Shown: piece by piece, positions 1 through 10,434 of the stretch
How positions within the stretch are numbered: the first letter of the stretch is position 1
How the letters are laid out: each line of letters opens with the position of its first letter
Assembly: GCF_019746665.1 (NCBI RefSeq)
Contig: NZ_JAIERS010000020.1
Span: 62,001 to 126,000, forward strand
DNA: 64,000 bases
Direction of reading: 5' to 3'
Source: Sphingomonas sp.
GTDB lineage: Bacteria; Pseudomonadota; Alphaproteobacteria; Sphingomonadales; Sphingomonadaceae
Position numbers and translations under genes: made by a program
Notes under the pieces: generated by a model
Told to the model about the DNA's origin: nothing
The model's input: only the letters and a program-made list of their open reading frames with translations
Databases searched by the model: none

Positions 1-1675
1 CCAGACGCTCGCCTCGATCACTTTCCAGAATTATTTCCGCATGTATCCCAAGCTGGGCGGCATGACCGGCACGGCGGCGACCGAGGCTTCCGAATTCTAC
101 GACATCTACAAGATGAACGTCGTCACCATCCCGACCAACGTGCCGGTGCAACGTGTCGACGAGGAGGACGAATTCTACAAGGACACCCAGGACAAGTTCA
201 AAGCGATCGCCAAGAAAATCCGCGAACATGCCGAGCGCGGCCAGCCGGTGCTAGTCGGCACGGTCTCGATCGAAAAGTCCGAGTTGCTGTCCGAATTCCT
301 CGAGCAAGAGGACGTGCCGCACAAGGTGCTGAACGCCCGCTTCCACGAGATGGAGGCGCATATCGTGGCGCAGGCGGGCCGTAAGGGCGCGGTGACGATC
401 GCGACCAACATGGCCGGCCGCGGCACCGACATTCAGCTGGGCGGCAACGTCGAGTTCCGCGTCGCCGACGAGCTCGCCGAAATGCCGGAGGGTGAGGAGC
501 GTGAGGCGGCGATCGCCCGGATCAAGGCGGAGGTCGCCGCTGAGAAGCAGGAAGTGCTCGCCGCCGGCGGGTTGTTCGTGCTTGGTACCGAGCGGCATGA
601 AAGCCGCCGCATCGACAATCAGCTACGCGGCCGTTCGGGGCGCCAGGGCGACCCGGGCCTCAGCCGCTTCTACCTGTGCCTTGAGGACGATCTGCTGCGC
701 ATCTTTGGGCCGGACACGATGTTCTCCAGGATGATGCGATCGAACCTTGGCGATGGCGAGGCGATCAGCTCCAAATGGCTGTCGAAGGCGATCGAGACCG
801 CGCAGAAGAAGGTCGAGGCGCGCAATTACGATATCCGCAAGCAGGTCGTCGAATATGACGACGTGATGAACGATCAGCGCAAGGTCGTGTATGAACAGCG
901 CGCCGACATCATGGACGCCGAGACGGTGGGCGATGTCGTCGCCGACATGCGCGCCGAAACGGTCAACGCGATCGTCGGCGAGGCATGCCCGGTCGGCAGC
1001 TATCCCGAGCAATGGGACGTCGCCCGGCTCGCCGAGCGCGCGCGCGATCTGCTCGGAGTCGAGGCGCCGCTCGATGCGTGGCTGAAGGAGGAAGCGGTCG
1101 ATCCCGAGCTGATCGAGGAACGGCTGCGCGACCTTGCCGACGCGCATGTCGCCGACAAGGCGAAGGAGCTGGAAGCGGCGACCTGGACCTCGATCGAAAA
1201 GTCGATCTTGCTCCAGAATCTGGATCATCACTGGAAGGAGCATCTCTCGACGCTCGATGCGCTGCGCCAGGTCGTCCACCTGCGCGCCTATGCGCAGAAG
1301 ACGCCGATCAACGAGTATAAGCAGGAGGCGTTCGCCCTGTTCGAGCGGATGTTGAGCGCGATCCGCGAGGATGTGACCAAGACGCTGGCGCACGCGCAAT
1401 TCCAGTTCCAGGCGCCGCCTGAACTGCCACCGCTGCCCGATTTCCTCACCAATCTGGGTGAACTGGAAGCGCCGCTCGATCTCGATCCGCAATCGCTCGG
1501 ACTGGTGACGACGCGGCTGGCGCCGGCGCCGTTCTTCGCGGCGGGCGGCGAAGCGGCGCTCGCCGAACCGCTCAGCGACGAACCGGCCGAATGGGAAGGC
1601 CGGGTGAGCCGCAACGCCGCCTGCCCGTGCGGATCGGGCAAGAAGTATAAGCATTGCCACGGGGCGCTGGCTTAA
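1..1675 (+). CDS. secA: Preprotein translocase ATPase SecA, C-terminal part (5' end outside window)
   Basis: SecA is the cytoplasmic ATPase that pushes unfolded preproteins through SecYEG. The reading frame is open from base 2, so the gene starts upstream of the window; 557 C-terminal residues are present. Visible landmarks are the GGMTGTA segment at the start, the NMAGRGTDI helicase motif and the [17 protein letters not shown] motif of NBD2. The helical scaffold follows, with [16 protein letters not shown]. The protein ends in a SEC-C zinc motif ([14 protein letters not shown]) that contacts SecB and lipid. Nothing is odd about it. A GC-rich hairpin follows the stop codon. Confidence 0.97.
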   Translation, partial: QTLASITFQNYFRMYPKLGGMTGTAATEASEFYDIYKMNVVTIPTNVPVQRVDEEDEFYKDTQDKFKAIAKKIREHAERGQPVLVGTVSIEKSELLSEFLEQEDVPHKVLNARFHEMEAHIVAQAGRKGAVTIATNMAGRGTDIQLGGNVEFRVADELAEMPEGEEREAAIARIKAEVAAEKQEVLAAGGLFVLGTERHESRRIDNQLRGRSGRQGDPGLSRFYLCLEDDLLRIFGPDTMFSRMMRSNLGDGEAISSKWLSKAIETAQKKVEARNYDIRKQVVEYDDVMNDQRKVVYEQRADIMDAETVGDVVADMRAETVNAIVGEACPVGSYPEQWDVARLAERARDLLGVEAPLDAWLKEEAVDPELIEERLRDLADAHVADKAKELEAATWTSIEKSILLQNLDHHWKEHLSTLDALRQVVHLRAYAQKTPINEYKQEAFALFERMLSAIREDVTKTLAHAQFQFQAPPELPPLPDFLTNLGELEAPLDLDPQSLGLVTTRLAPAPFFAAGGEAALAEPLSDEPAEWEGRVSRNAACPCGSGKKYKHCHGALA

Positions 1676-1696
1676 GCCCGTGTTCCGTGCGAGCTA

Positions 1697-1725
1697 GGCC
1701 GGCGGCTGATCGTGTGCCGCCGGCC
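1697..1725. terminator. Hairpin between convergent secA and a secreted-protein gene
   Basis: A perfect 9-bp stem (GGCCGGCGG / CCGCCGGCC) with an 11-nt loop fills most of the gap between two convergent genes. There is no strong T-run, so a bidirectional terminator is inferred from position and stem strength. Confidence 0.6.
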
Positions 1726-1732
1726 GACTTGC

Positions 1733-2359
1733 TCAGCTGGCGGTGGTGTTTTTCACCTTCGCCGCATATTCTTCAAAGTTTTTCTTGAAGACGATCGACA
1801 ACTCATCGAGCGCGGCGGTCGCGTCTTCGTCCTTTTTCGGCGGGAAGAGCTTCAGGCCGTTGCCGCCCCAGGCCTTAAACTCGTAATCGATCTTCTGATC
1901 GTTGCCGAATTCGCGGAACAGGAACAGCGTCCGCAGCGAACGGCCATAAATCGCCGCCTTTTGATAGAAGACGTCGGCAACAATCAGCTCGTTATAGCAA
2001 GCCGCGGTGGAATCGGCGCGGCGCGTCTTGACCTTGTTCATGGTCTTGCGCTCGATCGGCGTCTCGTGACGCACGACGACCGTGCCCGCTGGCAGCTTCA
2101 GCAGCGCGTTGAGATCGAGCGCTTGCAACGCATCGAGCTGCGTCGGGCTGTCGAGCGCGCTCGCCATTTGCGCCTTGTTGTTGGCGTCTTTCTTCGAATT
2201 CAGCGCGCCCTCGATCAAGCCGCCGCCGAGCCAGCCGGTCGTGATCGAGGTCATGCGCTCCGCCGGCCAGATATGCAGCTCGCAAGGCGCTTGCTGCGCG
2301 AAGGCCGGCGTCGCGGCGGTGGCGGCCGCGATCGCGGCCAGCGCGAGATAACGTTTCAT
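1733..2359 (-). CDS. Secreted protein of unknown function, paralogue of next upstream gene
   Basis: A 208-residue protein with a clear Sec signal peptide (MKRYLALAAIAAATAATPAFA, cleavage after AFA). The mature part begins with CELHIWPAERM and contains SAACYNELIVADVFYQKAA and LFLFREFG. The start at 2359 is chosen over an upstream ATG because it gives a standard signal peptide and is preceded by a G-rich Shine-Dalgarno stretch. The adjacent gene (2406-3038) shares CELHxWP, the SAACYxEL block and a FR(R/E)FG segment, so the two form a tandem paralogous pair. No known domain is recognised; a periplasmic role is inferred only from the signal peptide. Confidence 0.8.
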   Translation of the reverse strand: MKRYLALAAIAAATAATPAFAQQAPCELHIWPAERMTSITTGWLGGGLIEGALNSKKDANNKAQMASALDSPTQLDALQALDLNALLKLPAGTVVVRHETPIERKTMNKVKTRRADSTAACYNELIVADVFYQKAAIYGRSLRTLFLFREFGNDQKIDYEFKAWGGNGLKLFPPKKDEDATAALDELSIVFKKNFEEYAAKVKNTTAS

Positions 2360-2405
2360 CGATTTCCCCCCTTGATTGATGCGCTCCAAACCATGTGATG
2401 CACGG

Positions 2406-3038
2406 CTATTTCGGGCGTGCCTGTTTGCCGATCACCTCGGCGAACCTCTTCAGATCTTCCAAATAAGCGGCTTCCAGCTCGGCGATCGCCGCTGCCAGAT
2501 CGCCCCCGGGTTTTAGCGGCAAGAGCTTGATCGTGGCCTTGCCCCAATTGGCGAAGCGATATTCCGGCGCCGGCGCCGGGCCGAAGCGGCGATAGCGGAA
2601 CAAGGTCAGCAGCACGGTGCCTGAAACCGCGTCTTGCCGGAAGACGATGTCATCGACCACCAACTCGCCATAACAGGCGGCGCTGCTATCGCTCAGCCGA
2701 CCCGGCGTGGTGCGGATGATCCGACTTTCGAGGGGCTCGGCGTGGACGATCAGCCGGTCGTCGGGCCGCCCCAGCAGCGCCTGGGGCCGCGCCGATTCGA
2801 GCAAGGCCGCTTGTCGTGCTGAATTCAGCGGATCCTGGGGCAGCGGCGGATAACCGCTGCGGCCCTTCAATGCGCCATCCACCGTACCGCCATGAAAGAC
2901 GCCGTTATAGACAGCCTTGAGCTTGTCGCCCGGCCAGACGTGCAATTCGCAGTCGCCGGGCGCCGATGGACCAGCACCCGCCGCGTGCGCGCCAGTCGCC
3001 ATCGCCGCGCAGCACAGCGCGAGCAGTTGCTTGATCAT
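2406..3038 (-). CDS. Secreted protein of unknown function, tandem paralogue
   Basis: A 210-residue protein with signal peptide (MIKQLLALCCAAMATGAHA). It shares with its downstream neighbour an N-terminal CELHVWPGDK block, the SSAACYGELVVDD block and FRYRRFG, which indicates a local duplication. An earlier in-frame ATG at 3059 exists, but 3038 gives the better signal peptide and has GGGGGTGAG upstream. The function is unknown. Two Cys are shared with the paralogue and could form a disulfide in the periplasm (inference). It is probably co-transcribed with the downstream copy across a gap of about 46 bp. Confidence 0.8.
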   Translation of the reverse strand: MIKQLLALCCAAMATGAHAAGAGPSAPGDCELHVWPGDKLKAVYNGVFHGGTVDGALKGRSGYPPLPQDPLNSARQAALLESARPQALLGRPDDRLIVHAEPLESRIIRTTPGRLSDSSAACYGELVVDDIVFRQDAVSGTVLLTLFRYRRFGPAPAPEYRFANWGKATIKLLPLKPGGDLAAAIAELEAAYLEDLKRFAEVIGKQARPK

Positions 3039-3113
3039 CTTTACCACGCTCACCCCCATTCTTCTTGGTTTTTAGGGCGTCGTTGCGGATTCGCAATGCA
3101 AATTGAAGTGGTT

Positions 3114-3422
3114 TTACTGGTTCGTCACCCGTCCGCCGGTTCCGCCGACGCCGTCCGCCAGCCCCGGCGCGGTGAAGGTTTCGGGTTCCGGCCCGCCCTC
3201 GCCGCGCGCCACCGCGTCGCTGCGGGACTCGACGACTTGCTGAATGTCCGGCCGCGGATCGGCGCGGTCGGCGGGGAGCGGGGGCGAGGCGCCTGGAATC
3301 GGCGGCGCGGGCTGGTCGCGGTCGCCGTCGGGGGCATCCACCTCATGCCCGGGGGCGCCGGGTTGCTCGCGCGGGGCGATGGGCTCGGGATCGGCGAACT
3401 CGGGGGGTGGTGTGCTGGCCAT
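3114..3422 (-). CDS. Small proline-rich, probably disordered protein
   Basis: A 102-residue ORF rich in Pro, Asp, Glu and Gly, with no signal peptide, membrane segment or recognisable domain. A good Shine-Dalgarno (AAGGA) sits about 8 nt before the ATG, which is the main support for it being real. The composition suggests an intrinsically disordered protein. It lies 75 bp upstream of the secreted paralogue pair in the same orientation and could share transcription with it. The function is unknown. Confidence 0.55.
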   Translation of the reverse strand: MASTPPPEFADPEPIAPREQPGAPGHEVDAPDGDRDQPAPPIPGASPPLPADRADPRPDIQQVVESRSDAVARGEGGPEPETFTAPGLADGVGGTGGRVTNQ

Positions 3423-3479
3423 GATGGGGTCCTTGTCGTGAGCCCGTGTGCAACGCCCCGCCGCGACGCGCGGTTGCGC

Positions 3480-3507
3480 TTGCTAGCTACGCTTTGGCTG
3501 TTATACG
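3480..3507 (+). promoter_or_regulatory. Putative sigma-70 type promoter of tRNA-Leu
   Basis: TTGCTA (3480-3485), a 16-nt spacer and TATACG (3502-3507) end 22 nt before the tRNA. This is assigned from motif resemblance and position only. Confidence 0.4.
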
Positions 3508-3529
3508 AGCCTGCCGACCGGCGGTGCTC

Positions 3530-3614
3530 GCGGGCGTGGCGGAACTGGTAGACGCGCCGGATTTAGGTTCCGGTATCGCAAGATGTGGGGGTTCGAGTCC
3601 CTTCGCCCGCACCA
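3530..3614 (+). tRNA. tRNA-Leu (anticodon UAG)
   Basis: 85 nt including an encoded CCA end. Acceptor strands GCGGGCG and CGCCCGC pair perfectly. The anticodon arm is CCGGA-TTTAGGT-TCCGG, giving anticodon TAG (UAG), which reads CUN leucine codons. A variable arm longer than in class I tRNAs and a GGTTCGAGTCC T-arm are present, as expected for tRNA-Leu. Confidence 0.96.
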
Positions 3615-3622
3615 GCCGCCGC

Positions 3623-3653
3623 CCCAGGGCGAGCGCTGGGCCGACCATTTTTT
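3623..3653 (+). terminator. Candidate intrinsic terminator after tRNA-Leu
   Basis: A short stem (CCCAG / CTGGG) with an 8-nt loop is followed, 7 nt later, by six T residues. It is the only hairpin-plus-T-run between the tRNA and tig. The stem is short, so confidence is moderate. Confidence 0.4.
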
Positions 3654-3682
3654 CCGAACAGCGAAAGCACGAAAGCGACCCA

Positions 3683-5272
3683 ATGCAGATTGTCGAGACG
3701 TTGAACGAAGGGCTGAAGCGCGCCTACACGCTGAAGATCACCGCCCAGGACATCGAGGCACGTGTTGCCGCCGAGATCAAGCGCGTCGCGCCGCAAATCC
3801 GGATGCCGGGCTTCCGCCCCGGCAAGGTGCCCGCCAATCTCGTCCGCAAGATGCACGGGCCGGCGCTGGCGCAGGACGCGCTCTCGTCGAGCGTGCAGGA
3901 AGGTGTGCAGCAGCTGATCGCCGAACACGCGCTGCGCCCGGCGATGCAGCCCCAGGTCGCGCTTGACCCCGCTTACGCGCCCGGCGGCGATGCGGATGTA
4001 ACAGTCGAGCTGGAAGTGCTGCCGGACGTTCCCGCGCCGCGGATCGAAGGGCTGAAGCTCGAGCGGTTGACGGTGCCCGTCGCCGATGAGGCGGTGAACG
4101 AACAGCTGCAGCGCTTCGCCGAACAGCAGAAGCGGTTCGATGACGCGCCCGAGGGCCATGCGGCCGCGACCGGTGACCTGATTGTCATGGACTTCGTCGG
4201 TAAAGTGGGTGGCGTCGCGTTCGATGGCGGCACGGGCACCGATATGAGCATCGAAATCGGATCGGGCCGGTTGATCCCGGGATTCGAGGATCAGCTGATC
4301 GGCGCGGCGAAGGGCGAGGAGCGCCAGATCAACGTAACGTTCCCGGCCGACTACGGCGTCGACACGCTGAGCGGCAAGGACGCGACCTTTGACCTCACCA
4401 TCAAGGACGTCCGCGTCGCCCGTGAGACGGTGATCGACGAAGAACTGGCGACGTCGCTGGGGCTCGAAAGCCTGGAGCAGCTGCGCGGTTTGCTGAAGGG
4501 ACAGATCGAGCAGGAGCTGAACGGGCTTACCCGTACGTATATGAAGCGCAAGCTGCTCGACCAGCTGGCCGAGGGGCATGATTTCCCGGTGCCGCCGTCA
4601 ATGGTCGATGCCGAGTTCGAGCAGATCTGGGCGCAGTTGGAGCATGAGGCGACCCACGAAGCGGACCCCGCCGCCGCCAAGGCGGAAATGGAGAAGGAGC
4701 GCGACGATTATCGCCGTATCGCCGAGCGCCGCGTGCGCCTGGGGCTGCTGCTCTCCGAAATCGGCCAGGCCAATGGCGTCGAGGTGACCCAGGCCGAGAT
4801 GAATCGCCTGATCGCCCAGGCGGCACAGCAATATGGCCCCGAAGATCGCCAGCGCTTCATCCAGTATATCCAGCAGGAGCCGATGGCGGCCGCCCAGCTC
4901 CGGGCGCCGCTCTATGAGGATAAGGTCGTCGACTGGCTGTTCGAGCGCGCCGAGATCAGCGAGCGCGAAGTGACCCGCGCGGAGCTGGAAGCCGCGATCG
5001 AAAGCGAGGACGGCTTCGCGACCGGCACCCACATCCACAATCACGATCACGATCATCATGACCATGCCGGGCATGATCATGGCCATGATCACCAGCACGA
5101 CGCGGCGGCCGTTGAAACGGCCGAGCCGGCAGCGGCGGCCGAAGCGCCCGCCAAGCCCAAGCGCACCACCAAGAAGCGGGCCGAGCCCGCTGAGCCGGCA
5201 GGCGAGGGCGCGGAGCAGCCGAAGAAGCCGCGCAAGAAGAAGGCCGACGCCGGTGAGGCTGGGCAGGGCTGA
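3683..5272 (+). CDS. tig: Trigger factor with histidine-rich and lysine-rich C-terminal extension
   Basis: A ribosome-associated chaperone and peptidyl-prolyl isomerase. The 529 residues hold the N-terminal ribosome-binding domain with the signature GFRPGKVPANLV, the FKBP-like PPIase domain (about 150-240; GDLIVMDFVG, IPGFEDQLIG) and the helical C-terminal chaperone domain. The start at 3683 gives the canonical MQIVETLNEGLKRAY; the longer open frame upstream runs through the tRNA and is not used. The family is normally near 430-450 residues. Here residues 450-473 are a run of His/Asp/Gly/Asn with 12 His, followed by an Ala/Glu/Pro and then Lys-rich tail. In sphingomonads tig usually stands before clpP; here a glycosyltransferase follows. 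Confidence 0.95.
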   Translation: MQIVETLNEGLKRAYTLKITAQDIEARVAAEIKRVAPQIRMPGFRPGKVPANLVRKMHGPALAQDALSSSVQEGVQQLIAEHALRPAMQPQVALDPAYAPGGDADVTVELEVLPDVPAPRIEGLKLERLTVPVADEAVNEQLQRFAEQQKRFDDAPEGHAAATGDLIVMDFVGKVGGVAFDGGTGTDMSIEIGSGRLIPGFEDQLIGAAKGEERQINVTFPADYGVDTLSGKDATFDLTIKDVRVARETVIDEELATSLGLESLEQLRGLLKGQIEQELNGLTRTYMKRKLLDQLAEGHDFPVPPSMVDAEFEQIWAQLEHEATHEADPAAAKAEMEKERDDYRRIAERRVRLGLLLSEIGQANGVEVTQAEMNRLIAQAAQQYGPEDRQRFIQYIQQEPMAAAQLRAPLYEDKVVDWLFERAEISEREVTRAELEAAIESEDGFATGTHIHNHDHDHHDHAGHDHGHDHQHDAAAVETAEPAAAAEAPAKPKRTTKKRAEPAEPAGEGAEQPKKPRKKKADAGEAGQG

Positions 5273-5304
5273 ACGAGCATGATGGCACGGCGCCGGGCAA
5301 TGCG

Positions 5305-6243
5305 ATGACGCCGCGCATCGCTGTTCTGCTCCCCTGTTTCAACGAAGAGGCCGCGATCGCGCAAACGGTCGCGGCCTTTCGCGCGGCGCTGCCTGACGCG
5401 GCTATTTACGTTTACGACAATAACTCGCGCGACCGCACCGCCAAGGTGGCACGCGAGGCGGGGGCGATCGTCCGCGCCGAGCGGTTGCAGGGCAAGGGCC
5501 ACGTGGTCCGCCGGATGTTCGCCGATATCGATGCGGATATCTATGTGATGGCCGATGGTGACGCGACTTATGATGCCGCCTCGGCCCCGGCTATGGTCGC
5601 TCGGCTTGTCGATGAACAGCTTGACATGGTGGTCGGGGCGCGGGTGATGCAGGACGCCGTGGCCTTTCGCCGGGGCCACCGCTTTGGCAACCGGCTACTG
5701 ACGGGGATGCTCGCGCGGCTATTTGGGCGTAGTTTTACCGATATTTTATCAGGTTACCGCGTGTTCTCGCGACGGTTCGTGAAGAGTTTTCCGGTCTTGT
5801 CCGCAGGCTTTGAGATAGAGACCGAAATCAGCGTTCACGCGCTCGAATTGAAGATGCCTGTCGCCGAGGTCGAAACCCCCTATTTCGCGCGGCCGGAAGG
5901 GTCGGCGTCGAAACTTGCCACCTACCGCGACGGATGGCGCATCTTGCGGACCATCCTGCGGCTATATCGGATCGAACGCCCGCGCCTCTACTTTGGTACC
6001 GTCGCCAGCGCGATGGCGGGGACGGGACTGCTGCTGTCGATCGATTTGTGGATCACGTTCATGCAGACCGGGCTGGTTCCCCGCCTGCCGACGGCGGTGC
6101 TGGTGACGGGCCTGATGATCCTCGCCGCGCTCAGCTTCTTCGCCGGGCTGATCCTCGACACAGTGGTACGCGGGCGCCAAGAAGTACGGCGGTTGGCCTA
6201 TCTTGCCTTGCCGGCACCAGGCAACAAGCCGGTGGGCGGGTAA
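5305..6243 (+). CDS. Family 2 glycosyltransferase with two C-terminal membrane segments
   Basis: 312 residues. A GT-A fold of the dolichol/undecaprenyl-phosphate sugar transferase type is indicated by VLLPCFNEE at the N-terminus, a nucleotide-binding DNNSRDRT, MADGDATYD as the metal-binding DxD region, and DILSGYRVFSRRF. From about residue 230 two hydrophobic helices follow (SAMAGTGLLLSIDLW and AVLVTGLMILAALSFFAGLI). The likely reaction is transfer of a sugar from NDP-sugar to a polyprenyl phosphate at the inner membrane face; the sugar cannot be told. It follows tig at 32 bp but is functionally unrelated. A strong hairpin follows the stop. Confidence 0.85.
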   Translation: MTPRIAVLLPCFNEEAAIAQTVAAFRAALPDAAIYVYDNNSRDRTAKVAREAGAIVRAERLQGKGHVVRRMFADIDADIYVMADGDATYDAASAPAMVARLVDEQLDMVVGARVMQDAVAFRRGHRFGNRLLTGMLARLFGRSFTDILSGYRVFSRRFVKSFPVLSAGFEIETEISVHALELKMPVAEVETPYFARPEGSASKLATYRDGWRILRTILRLYRIERPRLYFGTVASAMAGTGLLLSIDLWITFMQTGLVPRLPTAVLVTGLMILAALSFFAGLILDTVVRGRQEVRRLAYLALPAPGNKPVGG

Positions 6244-6244
6244 A

Positions 6245-6269
6245 CGGGGCGGCGCTCCCGGCCGCCCCG
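6245..6269. terminator. Strong hairpin between convergent genes
   Basis: A perfect 9-bp GC stem (CGGGGCGGC / GCCGCCCCG) with a 7-nt loop lies between the convergent glycosyltransferase and lipoprotein genes. It probably ends transcription from both sides. Confidence 0.6.
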
Positions 6270-6275
6270 GAATCT

Positions 6276-6557
6276 TCAACGCCGCGCCCGATCGTTGACA
6301 TTGTCCGCCTTCGCATCGGCTTCGGCGCGGACATTGTCCGCCGCTTCTTCCGAGGCATCCGCCTGGTTTTCCATCATCTCGCTGGCTTGGGTGTTGGTCG
6401 TATTGTCGGCCATCGCCTCGAGCTGGTCACCCTGATTTTCAAGCGCGTCGGCCGCCGCCGCGCCGTTATTCTCGATCGCCTGTGCCTGTGGGCTCTGCTG
6501 GCACGCGGCCAGCGCGCCAAGCGGCAGCGCTGCCGCGATCAGGATCAACTTCTTCAT
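6276..6557 (-). CDS. Small lipoprotein, unknown function
   Basis: 93 residues. The N-terminus is a lipoprotein signal with lipobox LAAC (Cys19). The mature part is almost entirely Ala/Glu/Asp/Asn with alternating charges, likely one long amphipathic helix or coiled coil. A strong Shine-Dalgarno (AAGGAG) precedes the ATG. Such Ala/Asn-rich lipoproteins are common in sphingomonads but uncharacterised; an outer-membrane or periplasmic location is inferred. Confidence 0.8.
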   Translation of the reverse strand: MKKLILIAAALPLGALAACQQSPQAQAIENNGAAAADALENQGDQLEAMADNTTNTQASEMMENQADASEEAADNVRAEADAKADNVNDRARR

Positions 6558-6633
6558 GCCTCACTCCTTCCGGTGGTCCCGGCCCTCCTGCCGGATCGAA
6601 GCGAACGAACGGGCGGGGCGCCGCGCGGTTCCG

Positions 6634-8007
6634 TCACCGGCCCTTGGGCGTGACTGGCCCCAGTTCTTCGGGTGCGTTGGCGGCGAGGGCGAGTAGCGCC
6701 GTCCAGGCGGCGACGTTCTGACGCAACTGCTCGGGATCGATCCGCTCGAGCGTGTCCTCGGGCGTGTGGTGATAGTCGAAATAGCGGGTGCCGTCTTGGT
6801 TCAAATCGATCACCGCGACGCCCGCCTTCACCTCGGGCTCGATGTCGCTGCCGCCGCCGGCGAGATCGGTGCCACGGACGATGCCGAGCGGGGCAAGCGC
6901 GGCGGCGAGCCGGTCACCGAGCGGCTTGGCGCTCGCGGGCAGGTTCATCTGCACGCGCCACACCCGGTCAGCGCCGAAATCGCTCTCGGCCGTGAGCGCG
7001 TGGCGTTCCTTGCCGTGCGCCGCGAAATAGGCGTCGCCGCCCTGGCCGCCGACTTCCTCCGCTCCCCACCAGACGACGCGGATCGTGCGCCTTGGCGCCG
7101 GCCCCTCGAGCAGCCGCTTGGCCGCCGCCGCGGTGATCGCGACGCCTGCGCCATCGTCGATCGCCCCGGTGCCGAGATCCCAGCTGTCGAGGTGGCCGCC
7201 GATCAGCACGATTCCCGCACCGGGGTCGGTGCCGGGCACCTCGGCGATCACATTGCCCGACTGGCGCATCCCGACTTGACGGGGCGTGAGGGTGAGATGG
7301 AGCGTGACCGGCCCCAGCGCCGCCATCCGCTCGAGATTGTTCGCGTCCGACACCGACAGCGCGGCGGCGGGGATGGGGGTGACGCCTTTCTCGAAATTGG
7401 TCGTGCCGGTGTGCGGCCCGCGGCCCGCATCGGTCCCGATCGACTTGATGACGATCGCGAGCGCGCCCTTCTTCGCGGCGATGTTGGGGCCGACGAAGCG
7501 CGCGGCGCCGAAGGTGCGATAACCGGAGCCGTCCTGCGTTCGACGCATCGCATTGGAAACAAAGGCGATCTTGCCCTTCAGGCTCCCCTCTGGCGCAGCG
7601 GCGAGATCGGCGAAGCTTTTGAAGAAGATGATCGGCGCGGTAATCCCGGCGGCGGGCGTCGCCCCCGATTGGCCGAGGGCCGTCAGCCGCAGCTTTTGCG
7701 GGAATGGGCTGACGATCTCCGCCGTCTCCACGCCGCGTTCCCACACGGGCATCTGATAGGTTTCGATATGGACGTTCTTGAAACCCAGCGCCGTCAGCCG
7801 TTTCAACGCCCAGTCGCGCGCGCGCGCCTCTGCCTCGGAGCCCGCGGGGCGGGGGCCGACCTCGGTCGTGAGCCCCTCGACCAGGCTATAAGCGACGTCA
7901 TCCTTCAGTGCGGCATCACGAAGCGCGGCGACGTCCTGCGCTAGGGCGGGGGCGGGGAGAGTGAGGGCGAGCAGCAGGGCTAGGCGCAAGGGATCAGGCT
8001 CCTTCAT
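6634..8007 (-). CDS. Secreted M28-family metallopeptidase
   Basis: 457 residues with a signal peptide (LRLALLLALTLPAPALA). A protease-associated (PA) insert sits at about 120-240, and the M28 catalytic core carries the two-zinc ligand set: HLDSWD, AIDDGAG, WWGAEEVGG (general base and ligand Glu), ESDFGAD and FDYHHTPEDT. It is probably an exported aminopeptidase or glutamate-carboxypeptidase-like enzyme. The ATG at 8007 lies inside the 3' end of the toxin gene (14-bp overlap). An in-frame TTG at 7989 with AAGGAG upstream would start exactly at the signal peptide and is a real alternative. Confidence 0.9.
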   Translation of the reverse strand: MKEPDPLRLALLLALTLPAPALAQDVAALRDAALKDDVAYSLVEGLTTEVGPRPAGSEAEARARDWALKRLTALGFKNVHIETYQMPVWERGVETAEIVSPFPQKLRLTALGQSGATPAAGITAPIIFFKSFADLAAAPEGSLKGKIAFVSNAMRRTQDGSGYRTFGAARFVGPNIAAKKGALAIVIKSIGTDAGRGPHTGTTNFEKGVTPIPAAALSVSDANNLERMAALGPVTLHLTLTPRQVGMRQSGNVIAEVPGTDPGAGIVLIGGHLDSWDLGTGAIDDGAGVAITAAAAKRLLEGPAPRRTIRVVWWGAEEVGGQGGDAYFAAHGKERHALTAESDFGADRVWRVQMNLPASAKPLGDRLAAALAPLGIVRGTDLAGGGSDIEPEVKAGVAVIDLNQDGTRYFDYHHTPEDTLERIDPEQLRQNVAAWTALLALAANAPEELGPVTPKGR

Positions 8008-8425
8008 CGAACGGGTTACGCGCTGCGATGCCGAGGACTTGGGCCGCGGCGTATTGGCGGCGGTCGGCGGTGATCAGCGTCAGGTTCAGCCGCTCGGCGA
8101 TCGCAATGTGCAGCGCGTCGGGCAGGCGGAGGCCAAGGGTGAAGTTTCGGAGATGGCTTGTCGCGCGGGCGATATCAACTTGAGTGAGCAACTCGCGCCG
8201 CCAGGGGGCAAGCATTACGCCTAACGCATCAGCGGCCGCCAAACCTGTCGTGGCATCGACGATACCTTGGCGCACGTTTATGCCGATCGCCGAGGTGACC
8301 TCGCCCGCGCCGAAATCGCTGAAGCAGGGGGCTGGCCCCGTCGCGGCCAGCTCCCGCAATTGCTCCCACCCGTGTTGCTGGAGCAGCACGGTCGCAATCG
8401 TGCTGCTCTCCCAATAGCTGCTCAA
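7994..8425 (-). CDS. PIN-domain toxin, VapC-like
   Basis: 143 residues. PIN-domain nucleases cut RNA with a cluster of acidic residues and a metal ion. Seen here are Glu42 (GAGEVTSAI), Asp103 (LPDALHIA) and Asp121 (LITADRRQ). The first motif, normally YxDSS, reads YWESS with Glu6 in place of the usual Asp. The gene begins with TTG overlapping the antitoxin stop (TTGA), a standard type II toxin-antitoxin arrangement with translational coupling. Activity despite the Glu substitution is plausible but untested. Confidence 0.85.
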   Translation of the reverse strand: MSSYWESSTIATVLLQQHGWEQLRELAATGPAPCFSDFGAGEVTSAIGINVRQGIVDATTGLAAADALGVMLAPWRRELLTQVDIARATSHLRNFTLGLRLPDALHIAIAERLNLTLITADRRQYAAAQVLGIAARNPFDEGA

Positions 8426-8655
8426 AAGCCTTCATCTCGCATCGCGCGGACGAGCGCGGCTGCATCTTCGACTTTGAGCGCGTCGGGAATTTTCGCCCGC
8501 GCCGCAAGAATGGCTGCGGCGATTGATTCACGGACGGTTGCTTTAATTTCCGCCACCACGCGTCCATCGCGGGTGAGCACCACCTCATCGCCGCGCTCGA
8601 TCGCATCGAGCCAGGCTTGAGTGCGGTCGTCGACCGGAATTTCATGCCGTTCCAT
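8422..8655 (-). CDS. Phd/YefM-like antitoxin (VapB role)
   Basis: 77 residues. The N-terminal half (HEIPVDDRTQAWLDAIERGDEVVLTRDGRVVAEI) has the prevent-host-death fold pattern of a DNA-binding antitoxin. The C-terminal half is a charged helix suited to toxin binding. It immediately precedes and overlaps the PIN toxin gene. ATG at 8655 is preferred over a TTG two codons earlier. It is expected to neutralise the toxin and repress its own promoter, as in known pairs. Confidence 0.8.
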   Translation of the reverse strand: MERHEIPVDDRTQAWLDAIERGDEVVLTRDGRVVAEIKATVRESIAAAILAARAKIPDALKVEDAAALVRAMRDEGF

Positions 8656-8750
8656 GCGCAAGGTGTAAGCCGCGCCTGCCGCGTTGCCAATAGCCAGCGC
8701 CGACGCTACACCGCCGCCAACTTCCCAAACCCCCTCCCGGAGACACCCAC

Positions 8751-10430
<1,680 letters not shown>

Positions 10431-10434
10431 GGTG

